From JBLMZW01 sp050259035 (lineage in GTDB: Bacteria; Bacillota; Syntrophomonadia; Syntrophomonadales; DTU052): a stretch of 64,000 nt of DNA. The stretch's first letter is position 1, and every line of letters starts with the position of its first letter. The position numbers and the translations under genes were made by a program. Location of the stretch: contig JBLMZW010000188.1 of the NCBI GenBank assembly GCA_050259035.1, positions 62,001-126,000 on the forward strand. Reading direction: 5' to 3'. This document shows, piece by piece, positions 1 through 9,449 of the stretch. Below the pieces are notes generated by a model, which saw only the letters and a program-made list of their open reading frames with translations, did no database searches and had not been told where the DNA came from.

Positions 1-13
1 GGGGGAGGAGATC

Positions 14-1006
14 GTGAGCGAGGTTCTATCACAGGACGAAATTGATCAGTTGTTGTCGGCTCTTAACCGTGGAGAGGTAGACGCAGAAGAACTTAAGCAG
101 GAACGGACTAAGAAAAAGGTTAGAGTATATGATTTTAGGCGGCCTAACAAGTTTTCCAAGGATCAGCTACATACCTTGCAAGTTATCTATGAAAATTACG
201 CTCGATCATTGGGTACTTATTTGTCCGCTCAGTTAAGAGTACCGGTAAATATAGATGTAATGTCAGTAGAACAGTTGACCTATGATGAATTTATGCGATC
301 GATACCCAATCCAACTATATTGTGTATTTTTTCATTGTCTCCATTAGAAGGGAATGCGATTTTGGAGTTAAATCCCAACCTGGGATTTGCAATGTTAGAC
401 CGGCTGTTTGGAGGACCAGGGTTACCCGCCGAAAAAGTACGCGGGTTAACTGAAATAGAAGAAACTGTAATGGAAAGAATCGGTCAAAAAATGTTGGACT
501 ACCTGGAAGAACCGTGGTCAAGCATAACTGCAATGCAGCCAATTTTAGAAAGAATTGATACCAACCCTCAGTTCACCCAGATCGTATCGCCAACAGAGAT
601 GGTAGTAATTGTGTCATTAGAAACCAAATTCGGTGAAGTGTTGGGTATGATAAACATTTGTATTCCGTTTTTAGTTTTGGAATCTATAATTAATAAATTA
701 AACGTACATTATTACTACTCTTCATCGGTAAAAGAGAAGAGTCAAAATAATGTCGATGCAATAAAACACCGTTTACAAAACGCGATTATACCAGTAAAAG
801 TTGTCTTGGGAAGAACAGTAATTACCGTGCGTGATTTGATGGAGTTAAATCTAGGTGATGTTATCCCGTTGGAGAGAAATGTACAAAACGAATTGGAAAT
901 AATTATTGGACAAAAAACCAAATATCTAGGAAAGCCAGGCATTTTTAGCAACCGGGTGGCGATGCAGATAACCAGGGTTGTTGAGGAGGATGAGAACGAT
1001 GAATGA
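14..1006 (+). CDS. fliM: Flagellar motor switch protein FliM
   Basis: FliM is the C-ring protein that binds phosphorylated CheY and sets the direction of flagellar rotation. The 330-residue product has the family's usual length. Residues 5-14 read LSQDEIDQLL, the conserved N-terminal CheY-P docking helix. A central CheC-like domain follows (about 45-235), and a C-terminal SpoA domain (about 250-325) packs against FliN/FliY. The start is a GTG placed four bases after the purine-rich GGGGGAGGAG at positions 1-10. The 3' end overlaps fliY by 8 bases, so the two switch genes are probably translationally coupled. The upstream part of the operon lies outside the window. Confidence 0.97.
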   Translation: MSEVLSQDEIDQLLSALNRGEVDAEELKQERTKKKVRVYDFRRPNKFSKDQLHTLQVIYENYARSLGTYLSAQLRVPVNIDVMSVEQLTYDEFMRSIPNPTILCIFSLSPLEGNAILELNPNLGFAMLDRLFGGPGLPAEKVRGLTEIEETVMERIGQKMLDYLEEPWSSITAMQPILERIDTNPQFTQIVSPTEMVVIVSLETKFGEVLGMINICIPFLVLESIINKLNVHYYYSSSVKEKSQNNVDAIKHRLQNAIIPVKVVLGRTVITVRDLMELNLGDVIPLERNVQNELEIIIGQKTKYLGKPGIFSNRVAMQITRVVEEDENDE

Positions 1007-2180
1007 TGGTATCCTTTCCCAGGAAGAAATAGATGCGCTTCTAAGAGGGGATTCCAAACCAATATCAGAGCCTACTGAAGTCTCTACCATTAGTCAAGGA
1101 TTAAACGAAATTGAAAAGGACGCTTTGGGAGAGATCGGCAATATCAGCATGGGAACATCCGCCACTACCTTATCTACTTTACTGGGCAAAAAAGTCAGTA
1201 TCACAACACCCCAGGTGAAAGTTACTACTCGTGAAGAATTGCAGAGTGATTATCCATTACCATATGTCATTATCGAGGTGCGTTATCGTGAAGGCTTACA
1301 AGGCCGTAATATCCTGGTTGTTAAGATGGAGGATGCCTCGGTAATAGCTGACTTGATGATGGGAGGAGTTGGGGACAAGGGAAGAGAATTAGATGAATTA
1401 ACATTAAGTGCTTTAAGTGAAGCCATGAATCAGATGATGGGTTCTGCTACTACTAGCCTGTCTTCCATGTTTGACATGAAGATAGATATTGCCCCACCCA
1501 GTCTTATGGTTGTAGATTTTGGCAAGGAACAATTGGCGGATAAAGTCGGGGATCAGTTTACCGGATTCGTACAGATTTTATTCCGCATGGAGATTGAGAA
1601 TCTTCTAGTAAGTGAAATTATGCAGTTGATCCCATTAGAATCAGCCAAAACAATGGTGTCAAGTTTAATGGGAAATACGCAGATAATCGATGAAGAGCCT
1701 GGTCCGGCAATGTCTGAGCCTGTTATGGCTCCTCCACCGTCTGCTCCAATAATGCCACCTGAACCTATTTCAACCTATGAATTCAATAATCCTACTACGC
1801 TTTGGGACAATTCTCCCGCAGATTCCTTTTATGCAAACCAAAGTGGAGTTAAAAAAGGGCAGGTTACAGTCCAACCGGTTCAGTTTATGCCCTTGGCTAC
1901 ACCGAATGTCTATCAGGAACCACGCAACATAGATTTGATCCTTGATGTTCCTCTGGACATAAGTGTGGAACTGGGTAAAACCAAAAAGAACATACGCGAG
2001 ATATTAGAACTGGGTCCTGGCTCGATTATTCAACTGGACAAATTGGCTGGTGAACCTGTAGATCTTCTTGTAAACGGGAAGTTAATTGCCAAAGGCGAAG
2101 TGGTAGTAATTGATGAGAATTATGGAATACGAATCACAGCTATTGTCAGCCCGGCAGATAGATTAACTAAATTACAGTAG
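999..2180 (+). CDS. fliY: Flagellar switch protein FliY (FliN-type with CheY-P phosphatase domain)
   Basis: FliY is the Gram-positive C-ring protein that joins a CheC-type CheY-P phosphatase domain to a FliN-like SpoA domain. In the 393 residues I see an N-terminal LSQEEIDALL motif like that of FliM. Two phosphatase half-sites of the E-x2-N type follow (EIGNISMG near residue 43 and EAMNQMMG near 140). A proline-rich linker leads to a FliN-like C-terminal domain (about 310-385). I chose ATG 999, preceded by GAGGAGGA at 983-990, over an in-frame TTG 21 bases upstream. No separate fliN is present, as expected when FliY supplies that function. Confidence 0.95.
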   Translation: MNDGILSQEEIDALLRGDSKPISEPTEVSTISQGLNEIEKDALGEIGNISMGTSATTLSTLLGKKVSITTPQVKVTTREELQSDYPLPYVIIEVRYREGLQGRNILVVKMEDASVIADLMMGGVGDKGRELDELTLSALSEAMNQMMGSATTSLSSMFDMKIDIAPPSLMVVDFGKEQLADKVGDQFTGFVQILFRMEIENLLVSEIMQLIPLESAKTMVSSLMGNTQIIDEEPGPAMSEPVMAPPPSAPIMPPEPISTYEFNNPTTLWDNSPADSFYANQSGVKKGQVTVQPVQFMPLATPNVYQEPRNIDLILDVPLDISVELGKTKKNIREILELGPGSIIQLDKLAGEPVDLLVNGKLIAKGEVVVIDENYGIRITAIVSPADRLTKLQ

Positions 2181-2194
2181 TCTGGGAGGTATCT

Positions 2195-2557
2195 ATGAGT
2201 AAGAGAATCTTGATTGTTGACGACGCAGCTTTTATGAGGATGATGATCAAAGACATCCTTACAAAGAACGGGTATATTGTGGTAGGGGAGGCGGATAACG
2301 GAGTAAACGCAATTGAAAAATATCAAGAATTAAAACCCGACTTGGTTACGATGGATATAACTATGCCCGAAATGGATGGTATAAGCGCAGTCAAGGCTAT
2401 AAAAAACGTTGATGCCAATGCCAGAATCATTATGTGTAGCGCTATGGGGCAACAGGCCATGGTAATTGACGCTATCCAAGCTGGAGCGAAAGATTTTATT
2501 GTTAAACCATTTCAGCCCGAGCGTGTGCTTGAGGCGGTATCAAAAGTAGTTGGCTGA
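2195..2557 (+). CDS. cheY: Chemotaxis response regulator CheY
   Basis: This is a single-domain receiver of 120 residues that carries the chemotaxis signal from CheA to the switch. The acidic pair is at D9-D10, the phospho-acceptor is D54 in TMDITMP, the switch Ser is S82 and the conserved Lys is K104 in VKPF. There is no output domain. A GGGAGG ribosome site precedes ATG 2195. It sits between fliY and fliO, the position of cheY in the Bacillus fla/che operon. FliM and FliY next to it are its probable targets. Confidence 0.95.
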   Translation: MSKRILIVDDAAFMRMMIKDILTKNGYIVVGEADNGVNAIEKYQELKPDLVTMDITMPEMDGISAVKAIKNVDANARIIMCSAMGQQAMVIDAIQAGAKDFIVKPFQPERVLEAVSKVVG

Positions 2558-2559
2558 TT

Positions 2560-3192
2560 ATGGATTTAGGTAAATGGCAACGTATACTTGCCCTGTCCGT
2601 GCTATTTATTACAATTTCGGTGGTACTAGCTAATGCTCCAGTTAGAGCGGTAAATATTAGCTCGGAAAAACAACAAGTCGACCTAAAATACCAGGAACCC
2701 GCGGCAAGCAAAAGCCCTAATTTCTTTTGGATGGCTCTACAAATGTTGTTTGCTCTGGGTCTGATAATTTTTCTAGCATGGGTAGTGATACAAGTCCTGG
2801 GGAAGCGGATGGGACCCAAGTTCCAGGGTAAATGGATAAGGGTCTTGGACGAGGTAGTACTTGGTCAAAATCGGGGAGTAGTAATTCTCGAACTGGAAGG
2901 TCGGGCATTTTTACTTGGAGTGACCGACCATAATATTAATGTATTAATGGAAATTGAAAATCGTCAGATTATAGAGACTATGCTGGCTGAAAGTTACAAT
3001 GAGAATTCTTCTGCAGATGGTCTGGATAAAATCATTAGTAAGATTAGAGATCGGATACCACAACTTCGTCGCGACAATGCTGATTCTTTTCATTTCTTAA
3101 TGGATGATAAAATTCGTACTCTGCAGCGAATGGAAGACGGGGTACGTAGGTTTAGCTATACTGAAAGCGGGAAAAAAGGTGAAGATGAATAG
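2560..3192 (+). CDS. fliO: Flagellar biosynthesis protein FliO
   Basis: FliO is a poorly conserved membrane protein that helps assemble the FliP-FliQ-FliR export gate. The 210-residue product has a hydrophobic N-terminal segment resembling a signal peptide (about 9-30). One strong membrane span (about 65-85) follows, and then a cytoplasmic domain with the typical VLDEVVLGQNRGVVILELEG-like pattern. The assignment rests on this architecture and on its place directly before fliP. It starts 3 bases after cheY and overlaps fliP by 8 bases. Confidence 0.85.
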   Translation: MDLGKWQRILALSVLFITISVVLANAPVRAVNISSEKQQVDLKYQEPAASKSPNFFWMALQMLFALGLIIFLAWVVIQVLGKRMGPKFQGKWIRVLDEVVLGQNRGVVILELEGRAFLLGVTDHNINVLMEIENRQIIETMLAESYNENSSADGLDKIISKIRDRIPQLRRDNADSFHFLMDDKIRTLQRMEDGVRRFSYTESGKKGEDE

Positions 3193-3964
3193 TACATATC
3201 GTTGGAGGAAAGCTTTTCTAATTGCACTGGGATTAATTGTTCTGTGGAATTGCTTTGCTTTACCTGCTGTGGCCGAGACGTTTGAGATCCCCGACATTAA
3301 TCTTTCCATCGGCGGAGGACAAGCAGGATCTCCTGACGGTGCTTCGCAGACCTTGCAAATACTGGCTCTTCTTACCATTCTGTCACTGGCTCCTGCTATT
3401 TTAATCCTACTTACATCTTTTACGCGAATTATAGTCGTCTTATCGTTTCTCAGAAGCGCACTTGCTACCCAGCAAATGCCTCCGAATCAGATATTAATAG
3501 GGTTGGCCATATTTTTAACTTTTTTTGTTATGGCTCCAACCTTTAAAAATATAAATAGCAACGCACTGCAACCTTACTTGAAGGGTGAAATCAAGCAGGA
3601 ACAAGCACTAGCCAAGGGTATGCAGCCTTTGAGGATTTTTATGTTTAAACAGGTAAGAGAAAAAGACCTAGCATTGTTTGTAAAAATGGCGGATATTAAA
3701 AGGCCTCGTACATATCAGGATATTCCGAATTATGTTTTAATACCGTCATTTGCTATCAGTGAATTAAAAACAGCATTTCAGATTGGATTTATTATATTCG
3801 TACCGTTCTTAATTATAGATATGGTAGTATCAAGCGTTTTGATGTCGATGGGAATGATGATGCTTCCGCCGATGATGATCTCGTTGCCTTTTAAAATATT
3901 GCTTTTTGTGCTGGTAGATGGTTGGAGTCTATTAATTCAATCCCTGATTATGAGTTTTAAATAG
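3185..3964 (+). CDS. fliP: Flagellar export gate protein FliP
   Basis: FliP is the main subunit of the FliPQR gate of the flagellar type III export apparatus. The 259-residue product has an N-terminal signal peptide ending near AVAET (about residue 31). The conserved family stretch containing TSFTRIIVVLSFLRSALATQ follows, and then further membrane spans ending in the MMLPPMMISLPFKI region. ATG 3185, which overlaps the fliO stop and follows AAAGGTGAAG, was preferred over an ATG 81 bases upstream inside fliO, because it places the signal peptide at the N-terminus. Export and cleavage of the signal peptide are known for FliP. Confidence 0.96.
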   Translation: MNSTYRWRKAFLIALGLIVLWNCFALPAVAETFEIPDINLSIGGGQAGSPDGASQTLQILALLTILSLAPAILILLTSFTRIIVVLSFLRSALATQQMPPNQILIGLAIFLTFFVMAPTFKNINSNALQPYLKGEIKQEQALAKGMQPLRIFMFKQVREKDLALFVKMADIKRPRTYQDIPNYVLIPSFAISELKTAFQIGFIIFVPFLIIDMVVSSVLMSMGMMMLPPMMISLPFKILLFVLVDGWSLLIQSLIMSFK

Positions 3965-4008
3965 TAACCACGTGTAATACTTCATGACCGATTTGAGGGG
4001 ATGATGCA

Positions 4009-4284
4009 GTGTTTGAAAATACTGTTGTAGGTATAGCTAAGGAAGCTATGTATGTTGTTTTACTTGTATCTGCTCCGATTTTAGGTGGGAGTCTTATAGT
4101 TGGGTTGATAATTAGCCTTTTGCAGGCCACTACGCAGATTCAAGAGCAGACGCTTACCTTCATTCCTAAAATCATAGTTGTATTAGTGGTGGTTGTTGTT
4201 TTTGGCCCGTGGATGCTAAACATATTGACATCCTATACTAACAATCTATTTGCTAGTATTCCGTCTTTAATATCCTTTCATTAA
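4009..4284 (+). CDS. fliQ: Flagellar export gate protein FliQ
   Basis: This small (91-residue) gate subunit has two hydrophobic hairpin helices (about 14-40 and 50-78) around the family motif QATTQIQEQTLTFIPK. It stacks on FliP in the export gate complex. The start is GTG 4009 behind GAGGGGATGATG. The 44-base gap after fliP is one of the longer ones in this operon, but I see no terminator in it. Confidence 0.95.
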   Translation: MFENTVVGIAKEAMYVVLLVSAPILGGSLIVGLIISLLQATTQIQEQTLTFIPKIIVVLVVVVVFGPWMLNILTSYTNNLFASIPSLISFH

Positions 4285-4296
4285 TGGGCGAAGCAG

Positions 4297-5061
4297 ATGG
4301 GTATTTCTTTTGAAACACTTTTATTGGTTTTCGGCCGAACAGCAGGGTTGTTCATAAGCGCACCTATTTTTAACAGCAGACAGGTGCCTATTCAGGTAAA
4401 AATATTCCTGGCAATCATGATTAGCGGAATCATAACCATGGTTACACCGATTAAGATAGCCGTTCCATTGAATACTCCAGGCTACTTTTTATGTGCTGTA
4501 GTCTTCGAATTTCTAGTGGGGTATACTCTTGGTTTTGTGGTCAGCGTTGTATTTGCTTCCATACAATTGGCTGGACAGTATATGGACACGCAAATAGGTT
4601 TTGGAATAGTGAACGTTATGGACCCCCAGTCAGGCATTCAGGTGCCGTTGATTGGCAATTTTCAGTATATACTGGCTTTATTAGTATTTCTGGGAGTAGA
4701 CGGGCACCATCTGATATTACAGGCCTTGCATGAAAGTTACCGGTTAATACCAGTACTCGGAGCTAATTTCGATAATCAATTTGTTCAGTTTATGATGCAG
4801 ATTGGTGCTTACATGTTTCTGGTGGCGATCAAAATTGCTGCTCCGATAGTGGTAGCCCTATTCATTGCTGATGTAACACTCGGTTTTATGGCCCGTATTG
4901 TCCCACAAATGAATATATTTATGGTAGGAATGCCACTAAAAATAGTCCTTGGTATGGGAGTGATTATGGCAATAATACCAGTTTTTATTTGGCTGTTTAA
5001 AGTTGTCCTGGTCAGGTTTTTTGGGTATTTAGATATATTAATAATGGTGTTGGGGAAGTGA
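4297..5061 (+). CDS. fliR: Flagellar export gate protein FliR
   Basis: FliR is a multi-spanning membrane protein of the export gate. The 254 residues contain about six hydrophobic segments, the conserved early FGRTAGLFISAPIFNSRQVP region and a GLFIADVTLGFMARIVPQMN-like sequence shared with type III secretion SpaR/YscT proteins. It lies between fliQ and flhB, its invariant partners. FliR and FlhB are separate genes here, not the FliR-FlhB fusion found in some Clostridium species. Confidence 0.96.
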   Translation: MGISFETLLLVFGRTAGLFISAPIFNSRQVPIQVKIFLAIMISGIITMVTPIKIAVPLNTPGYFLCAVVFEFLVGYTLGFVVSVVFASIQLAGQYMDTQIGFGIVNVMDPQSGIQVPLIGNFQYILALLVFLGVDGHHLILQALHESYRLIPVLGANFDNQFVQFMMQIGAYMFLVAIKIAAPIVVALFIADVTLGFMARIVPQMNIFMVGMPLKIVLGMGVIMAIIPVFIWLFKVVLVRFFGYLDILIMVLGK

Positions 5062-5066
5062 AATAG

Positions 5067-6149
5067 TTGGAAGCTTGGTTTCTCATAGACCTTCAGCTAT
5101 TTGCTGGAGAGAAAACTGAGAAAGCCACACCTCGAAGACGTGAAGAAGCCCGGAGAAAGGGACAAGTTTTTCGAAGTTTGGACCTTAGTTCGGCTGTTGT
5201 CATACTTACCTGTTTTGCTGTACTAAACGTTGCCTACCCTTTCATGCTAGAGTCAATTCGGGATTTCACCGCTCGTTATTTGTTGAATAACCCAGGCGAC
5301 TTTACTATTGCATGGGTACAATCGATGACAATTGATGCGATAATCCTAATGACTAAAATGTCATTACCAATCGTTGGAACCGCGACACTATCAGGTATTA
5401 TTGTGAATTTGATACAAATAGGTTTCATTTTTTCCCCAGAAGCATTAGGCGTTAAAATGGAACGCATTAACCCGGTTGACGGGTTCAAAAGAATATTCTC
5501 CAAACGTTCATTGGTTGAATTAATAAAAACCCTGCTAAAAGTCATCATTACCGGATATGTACTATATAAAGGAGCGATAAAGTATTTAGACGTACTTCCT
5601 TTGTTTATGGATATGGACCTGTGGCTTATGGTTAAGACAGTAATGGCTATTGTTTTCGAATTAGCCATGAAGGCTGGGGTCATGTTATTAATTTTAGGAG
5701 TACTGGATTATCTGTATCAACGATGGGAATATGAAGAGGGTCTAAAAATGAGCAAACAGGAAGTAAAAGAGGAGTATAAGAACATAGAGGGAGACCCACT
5801 AATAAAATCCAAACAAAAGCAAAGGCAACGAGAGATGGCTATGCGAAGAATGATGGCTGAGGTTCCAAAGGCGGATGTTGTTATAACCAACCCTACCCAT
5901 TTCGCAGTAGCATTAAAATATGATGCCAATAAGATGTCGGCTCCGGTGGTAGTTGCAAGAGGACAAGACTTTGTTGCTCTGAGGATTAAAGAAATCGCTA
6001 AAGAAAACGGGGTTACAGTTGTTGAGAACAAACAACTTGCCCGAACCTTGTATTACTTATTGGATATAGGAGATCTCATTCCAGAAGACATGTACCAGGC
6101 GGTTGCGGAGGTTTTGGCTTTTGTCTACCGCAAAAAGAAGGCTTTATAG
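5067..6149 (+). CDS. flhB: Flagellar export switch protein FlhB
   Basis: FlhB changes substrate specificity of the export gate from hook to filament proteins through self-cleavage. The 360-residue product has the N-terminal EKTEKATPRRREEARRKGQV signature (about 16-35), four membrane spans, and a cytoplasmic domain with the self-cleavage motif NPTH (about residues 275-278, in VITNPTHFAVAL). The motif is intact, so the switching mechanism should work normally. The start is TTG 5067, close behind a GGGGAAGTG sequence. It is followed by flhA after 46 bases. Confidence 0.96.
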   Translation: MEAWFLIDLQLFAGEKTEKATPRRREEARRKGQVFRSLDLSSAVVILTCFAVLNVAYPFMLESIRDFTARYLLNNPGDFTIAWVQSMTIDAIILMTKMSLPIVGTATLSGIIVNLIQIGFIFSPEALGVKMERINPVDGFKRIFSKRSLVELIKTLLKVIITGYVLYKGAIKYLDVLPLFMDMDLWLMVKTVMAIVFELAMKAGVMLLILGVLDYLYQRWEYEEGLKMSKQEVKEEYKNIEGDPLIKSKQKQRQREMAMRRMMAEVPKADVVITNPTHFAVALKYDANKMSAPVVVARGQDFVALRIKEIAKENGVTVVENKQLARTLYYLLDIGDLIPEDMYQAVAEVLAFVYRKKKAL

Positions 6150-6195
6150 AATAGAATCTTCTGTTATGATCTTCTGAGTTTTTGGGGGTAGAAAC

Positions 6196-8262
6196 TTGGG
6201 TACGTTTACAGAGAGGATGAATCAAATTGCGAGTCATATAGACATCGTCATATCCGTGGCAATTGTAGCTGTGGTATTGATGATGATTGTTCCCGTACCC
6301 AAACAATTACTGGATATTTGTCTAACGTTTAATATTAGTTTCGCCTTAATAATACTTCTGGTATCAATGTTCACCCTAAACCCGTTAGAATTTTCAGTTT
6401 TTCCTTCGTTGTTGCTGGTAACCACCTTATTAAGATTATCAATGAATATTTCCGCTACCAAGCTGATTTTAGGTGAGGCCAATGCCGGGGAAGTTATTCA
6501 TGCTTTTGGCAGTTTTGTTGCCGGAGGTAATATGGTAGTTGGGTTTGTTATCTTTCTGATTCTGGTAGTAATTCAGTTCATAGTAATTACCAAGGGTGCG
6601 GAAAGGGTATCGGAGGTTGCGGCGCGTTTTACACTGGATGCGATGCCTGGTAAACAGATGGCCATTGATGCCGATTTGAATTCAGGGTTGATTGACGAAG
6701 CTGATGCGAGGCAAAGAAGACTTGATATTCAACGAGAAGCTGACTTTTACGGTGCTATGGACGGTGCCAGCAAGTTTGTTAAGGGTGATGCCATAGCCGG
6801 TATTATTATTATCATAATTAATATTCTTGGTGGATTAATTATTGGTATGGTTCAAAAGGGATTTTCGTTTACTGAGGCGGCACAACGGTATACCATTCTT
6901 ACGGTTGGTGATGGTCTCGTTACACAGATACCAGCTTTATTAATATCAACGGCTGTTGGCATAGTGGTGACCCGGTCAGCTTCTAATTCTAATCTGGGTA
7001 AAGAGATTACCAGTCAATTAACCGCTCAACCCAAGGTTTTGGCAATTGCAGCAGCAGTACTAGTGCTTTTGGGAATAATCGGTATGCCTCCCGTGCCTAT
7101 GTTTACGATGGCAGGTCTATTCGGCGGCCTTTACCTGATTTCAAGAAGAATGTCAGGCTCTACTACAACAGATGAGACCTTGGCACCAGAAGCGGAAGAG
7201 GTTCAGGAGATCAAGAAACCTGAAAACGTTATGGAGCTTCTAAATGTTGAAAAAATGGAAATGGAATTAGGTTATAGCTTGATCCCTCTAGTGGATAATG
7301 AACAGGGAGGGGATCTGCTGGATCGAATTGTAATGCTAAGAAGGCAATGTGCCGTTGACCTGGGTTTTATAGTACCTCCTATTAGAATTCGAGATAATAT
7401 GCAGCTCAAACCAAATTCATATTCTATAAAGATAAAGGGATTAGAGGTTAGTCGGGGAGAATTGATCCTTGATAACTACCTGGCGATGGGGCCGGGAATT
7501 GAAGAAGATTACGAATTAACTGGCATCGATACGGTTGAGCCTGCGTTCAACTTACCGGCCAGATGGATTGATACCGAGGAACGTGAAAGGGCAGAACTGA
7601 ATGGATACACGGTTGTGGATCCACCTTCAGTTGTGGCTACGCATCTAACACAGGTAATTCGTAGTCATGCCCATGAACTGCTGGGTCGGCAGGATGTACA
7701 AAACATGATTAATTATGTGAAGGAACAAAGTCCGGCCGTGGTGGAAGAGCTTGTACCAGATCTAATGTCCCTGGGAGACGTGCAGAAAATCTTAATTAAT
7801 CTTTTGAAGGAACAAGTTCCTATAAGGGATATGGTTACTATACTGGAGTCCCTCGCGGATTATGCCCGGCTAACTAGAGACACCGATGTACTTACGGAAT
7901 ATGTTCGCCAGGGATTAAAAAGACATATAGCTCGGATGTATGCTGGTGAGACTGGTAGAATAGCCGTTATTTCTCTTGATCCAAGCTTGGAGGAATATCT
8001 ACGTGAGTCGGTACAGCAGAGCGATTTTGGGTCTTACCTGGCCTTAGACCCGGAAAAAGCACAAGGACTAATGAGAAAGATTAGCAAATTGGCTGAAGAT
8101 ATGGTACACCGGGGGCAAAACCCAGTAGTGGTATGTGCACCGGTATTAAGGATTTATTTTCGTAAATTGGTGGAGAAGTTCGTACCCAATATTATAGTAC
8201 TCTCCTACAACGAGATCGATTCCGATGTTGACGTCGATATAGTGGGGATGGTTACTATATGA
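6196..8262 (+). CDS. flhA: Flagellar export protein FlhA
   Basis: FlhA is the proton-driven export component and docking platform for chaperone-substrate pairs. It is 688 residues long, normal for the family. The N-terminal half has about eight membrane spans and the conserved cytoplasmic loop RFTLDAMPGKQMAIDADLN (about 145-163). The C-terminal half is the soluble ring-forming domain (about 330-688). It starts at TTG 6196 behind GGGGGTAG and overlaps flhF by 4 bases. Confidence 0.97.
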   Translation: MGTFTERMNQIASHIDIVISVAIVAVVLMMIVPVPKQLLDICLTFNISFALIILLVSMFTLNPLEFSVFPSLLLVTTLLRLSMNISATKLILGEANAGEVIHAFGSFVAGGNMVVGFVIFLILVVIQFIVITKGAERVSEVAARFTLDAMPGKQMAIDADLNSGLIDEADARQRRLDIQREADFYGAMDGASKFVKGDAIAGIIIIIINILGGLIIGMVQKGFSFTEAAQRYTILTVGDGLVTQIPALLISTAVGIVVTRSASNSNLGKEITSQLTAQPKVLAIAAAVLVLLGIIGMPPVPMFTMAGLFGGLYLISRRMSGSTTTDETLAPEAEEVQEIKKPENVMELLNVEKMEMELGYSLIPLVDNEQGGDLLDRIVMLRRQCAVDLGFIVPPIRIRDNMQLKPNSYSIKIKGLEVSRGELILDNYLAMGPGIEEDYELTGIDTVEPAFNLPARWIDTEERERAELNGYTVVDPPSVVATHLTQVIRSHAHELLGRQDVQNMINYVKEQSPAVVEELVPDLMSLGDVQKILINLLKEQVPIRDMVTILESLADYARLTRDTDVLTEYVRQGLKRHIARMYAGETGRIAVISLDPSLEEYLRESVQQSDFGSYLALDPEKAQGLMRKISKLAEDMVHRGQNPVVVCAPVLRIYFRKLVEKFVPNIIVLSYNEIDSDVDVDIVGMVTI

Positions 8263-9449
8263 AGATTAAAAGGTATGTTGGCAATTCCTTTCAGGAAGCT
8301 ATGGCTAAAGCAAAACAAGAGATGGGAAAAGATGCCATCATTCTTTATAGTCGAAAGTTTAAAGAGGGCGGCTTTATGGGGCTGTTTGGCCGGTTGCGCT
8401 TTGAAATAACTGTTGCGGTAGATGAAGAGGCTCGTACCACACTTGATGTTCGATCTATCAGTCAGAATTTTGAAAAGGAAAATGTTAATGGGGTAGGGGT
8501 GCCTTCGGAAACGGCAGTAGTGAAAGAGGCTACTGAATATGCCGAAGTGGCTTCAGCTATACATGACTCGTTGCTGGACGAGATACGGTCAGTTAAAGAT
8601 ATGATGGAAGACTTGCAGCAAAAAGTGGGGGATAAAGAGAAAAATAAGGTATCCAGCCGCAGTGGCCTTACTCTTCTAAAGGTTTTGGAATCCAATCAGG
8701 TGGATGAAAAACTGGCCATGCGTATAATCAAGATAGTCGAGCAGGAAATGGAAAAAGAAAGCTGCAAGGAAATGACCTTTGCTCGTGAGGTAGGTCTACA
8801 GGTAGTGTCTGACCTGATAAAGAAACCAAAACCAATAGAGATCAGAGGTAAACGGGCACGTGTGGTTGTTTTAGTTGGGCCAACCGGTGTAGGCAAGACT
8901 ACTACTATTGCTAAACTGGCTGCTAATTTTACTTTATTGGAGAAGAAAAAGGTTGCTTTGATCACCATCGATACATATCGCATTGCAGCCGTTGAACAAC
9001 TAAAAACTTACGCTGAGATAATTGGCATACCTTTAGAAATCGTTTTTAATCCGGATGACTTTAAGAACGGAGTAAAGAAACTTAAAAATAGCGATCTCAT
9101 ATTAGTAGATACTGCTGGTAGAAATCCAAGAAATGATGAACAAGTTGTTGAACTTAACAGGTTCATGGAAACCGTGAATCCAGATGAAATAATTTTAGTA
9201 TTAAGCGCGGCTACCCGAACGGAAGATTTGTTAGAAGCTTATCGGCGTTTTAGCTCGGGAAGAATCGATAAAATAATATTTACCAAATTGGACGAAACCG
9301 GAACCTATGGCCAGATTCTAACTGTTCTTCAGAAGACCAGGAGCCAATTATCCTATGTTACAAATGGACAAAATGTCCCGGATGATATTGAAATACCCGA
9401 CCAATTTAAACTGGCAAGACAAATACTAGGAGATGACCGGGTATTATGA
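8259..9449 (+). CDS. flhF: Flagellar placement GTPase FlhF
   Basis: FlhF is an SRP-family GTPase that determines where flagella are placed and how many form, acting with FlhG. The 396 residues contain a basic N-terminal region (about 1-150) and the NG domain: P-loop GPTGVGKTTT near 207-216, the DTYRIAAVEQLKTYA region near 240, DTAGR near 284 and TKLDE near 345. It overlaps both flhA and flhG by 4 bases (ATGA), which implies coupled translation. Confidence 0.96.
   Translation: MKIKRYVGNSFQEAMAKAKQEMGKDAIILYSRKFKEGGFMGLFGRLRFEITVAVDEEARTTLDVRSISQNFEKENVNGVGVPSETAVVKEATEYAEVASAIHDSLLDEIRSVKDMMEDLQQKVGDKEKNKVSSRSGLTLLKVLESNQVDEKLAMRIIKIVEQEMEKESCKEMTFAREVGLQVVSDLIKKPKPIEIRGKRARVVVLVGPTGVGKTTTIAKLAANFTLLEKKKVALITIDTYRIAAVEQLKTYAEIIGIPLEIVFNPDDFKNGVKKLKNSDLILVDTAGRNPRNDEQVVELNRFMETVNPDEIILVLSAATRTEDLLEAYRRFSSGRIDKIIFTKLDETGTYGQILTVLQKTRSQLSYVTNGQNVPDDIEIPDQFKLARQILGDDRVL

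Noticed and set aside
6651..6677. TAAA-N15-GCCGATTT, close to the sigma-D promoter consensus, inside flhA.
   Set aside because: It falls in the codons of the highly conserved PGKQMAIDADLN segment of FlhA, so the match is explained by protein conservation.
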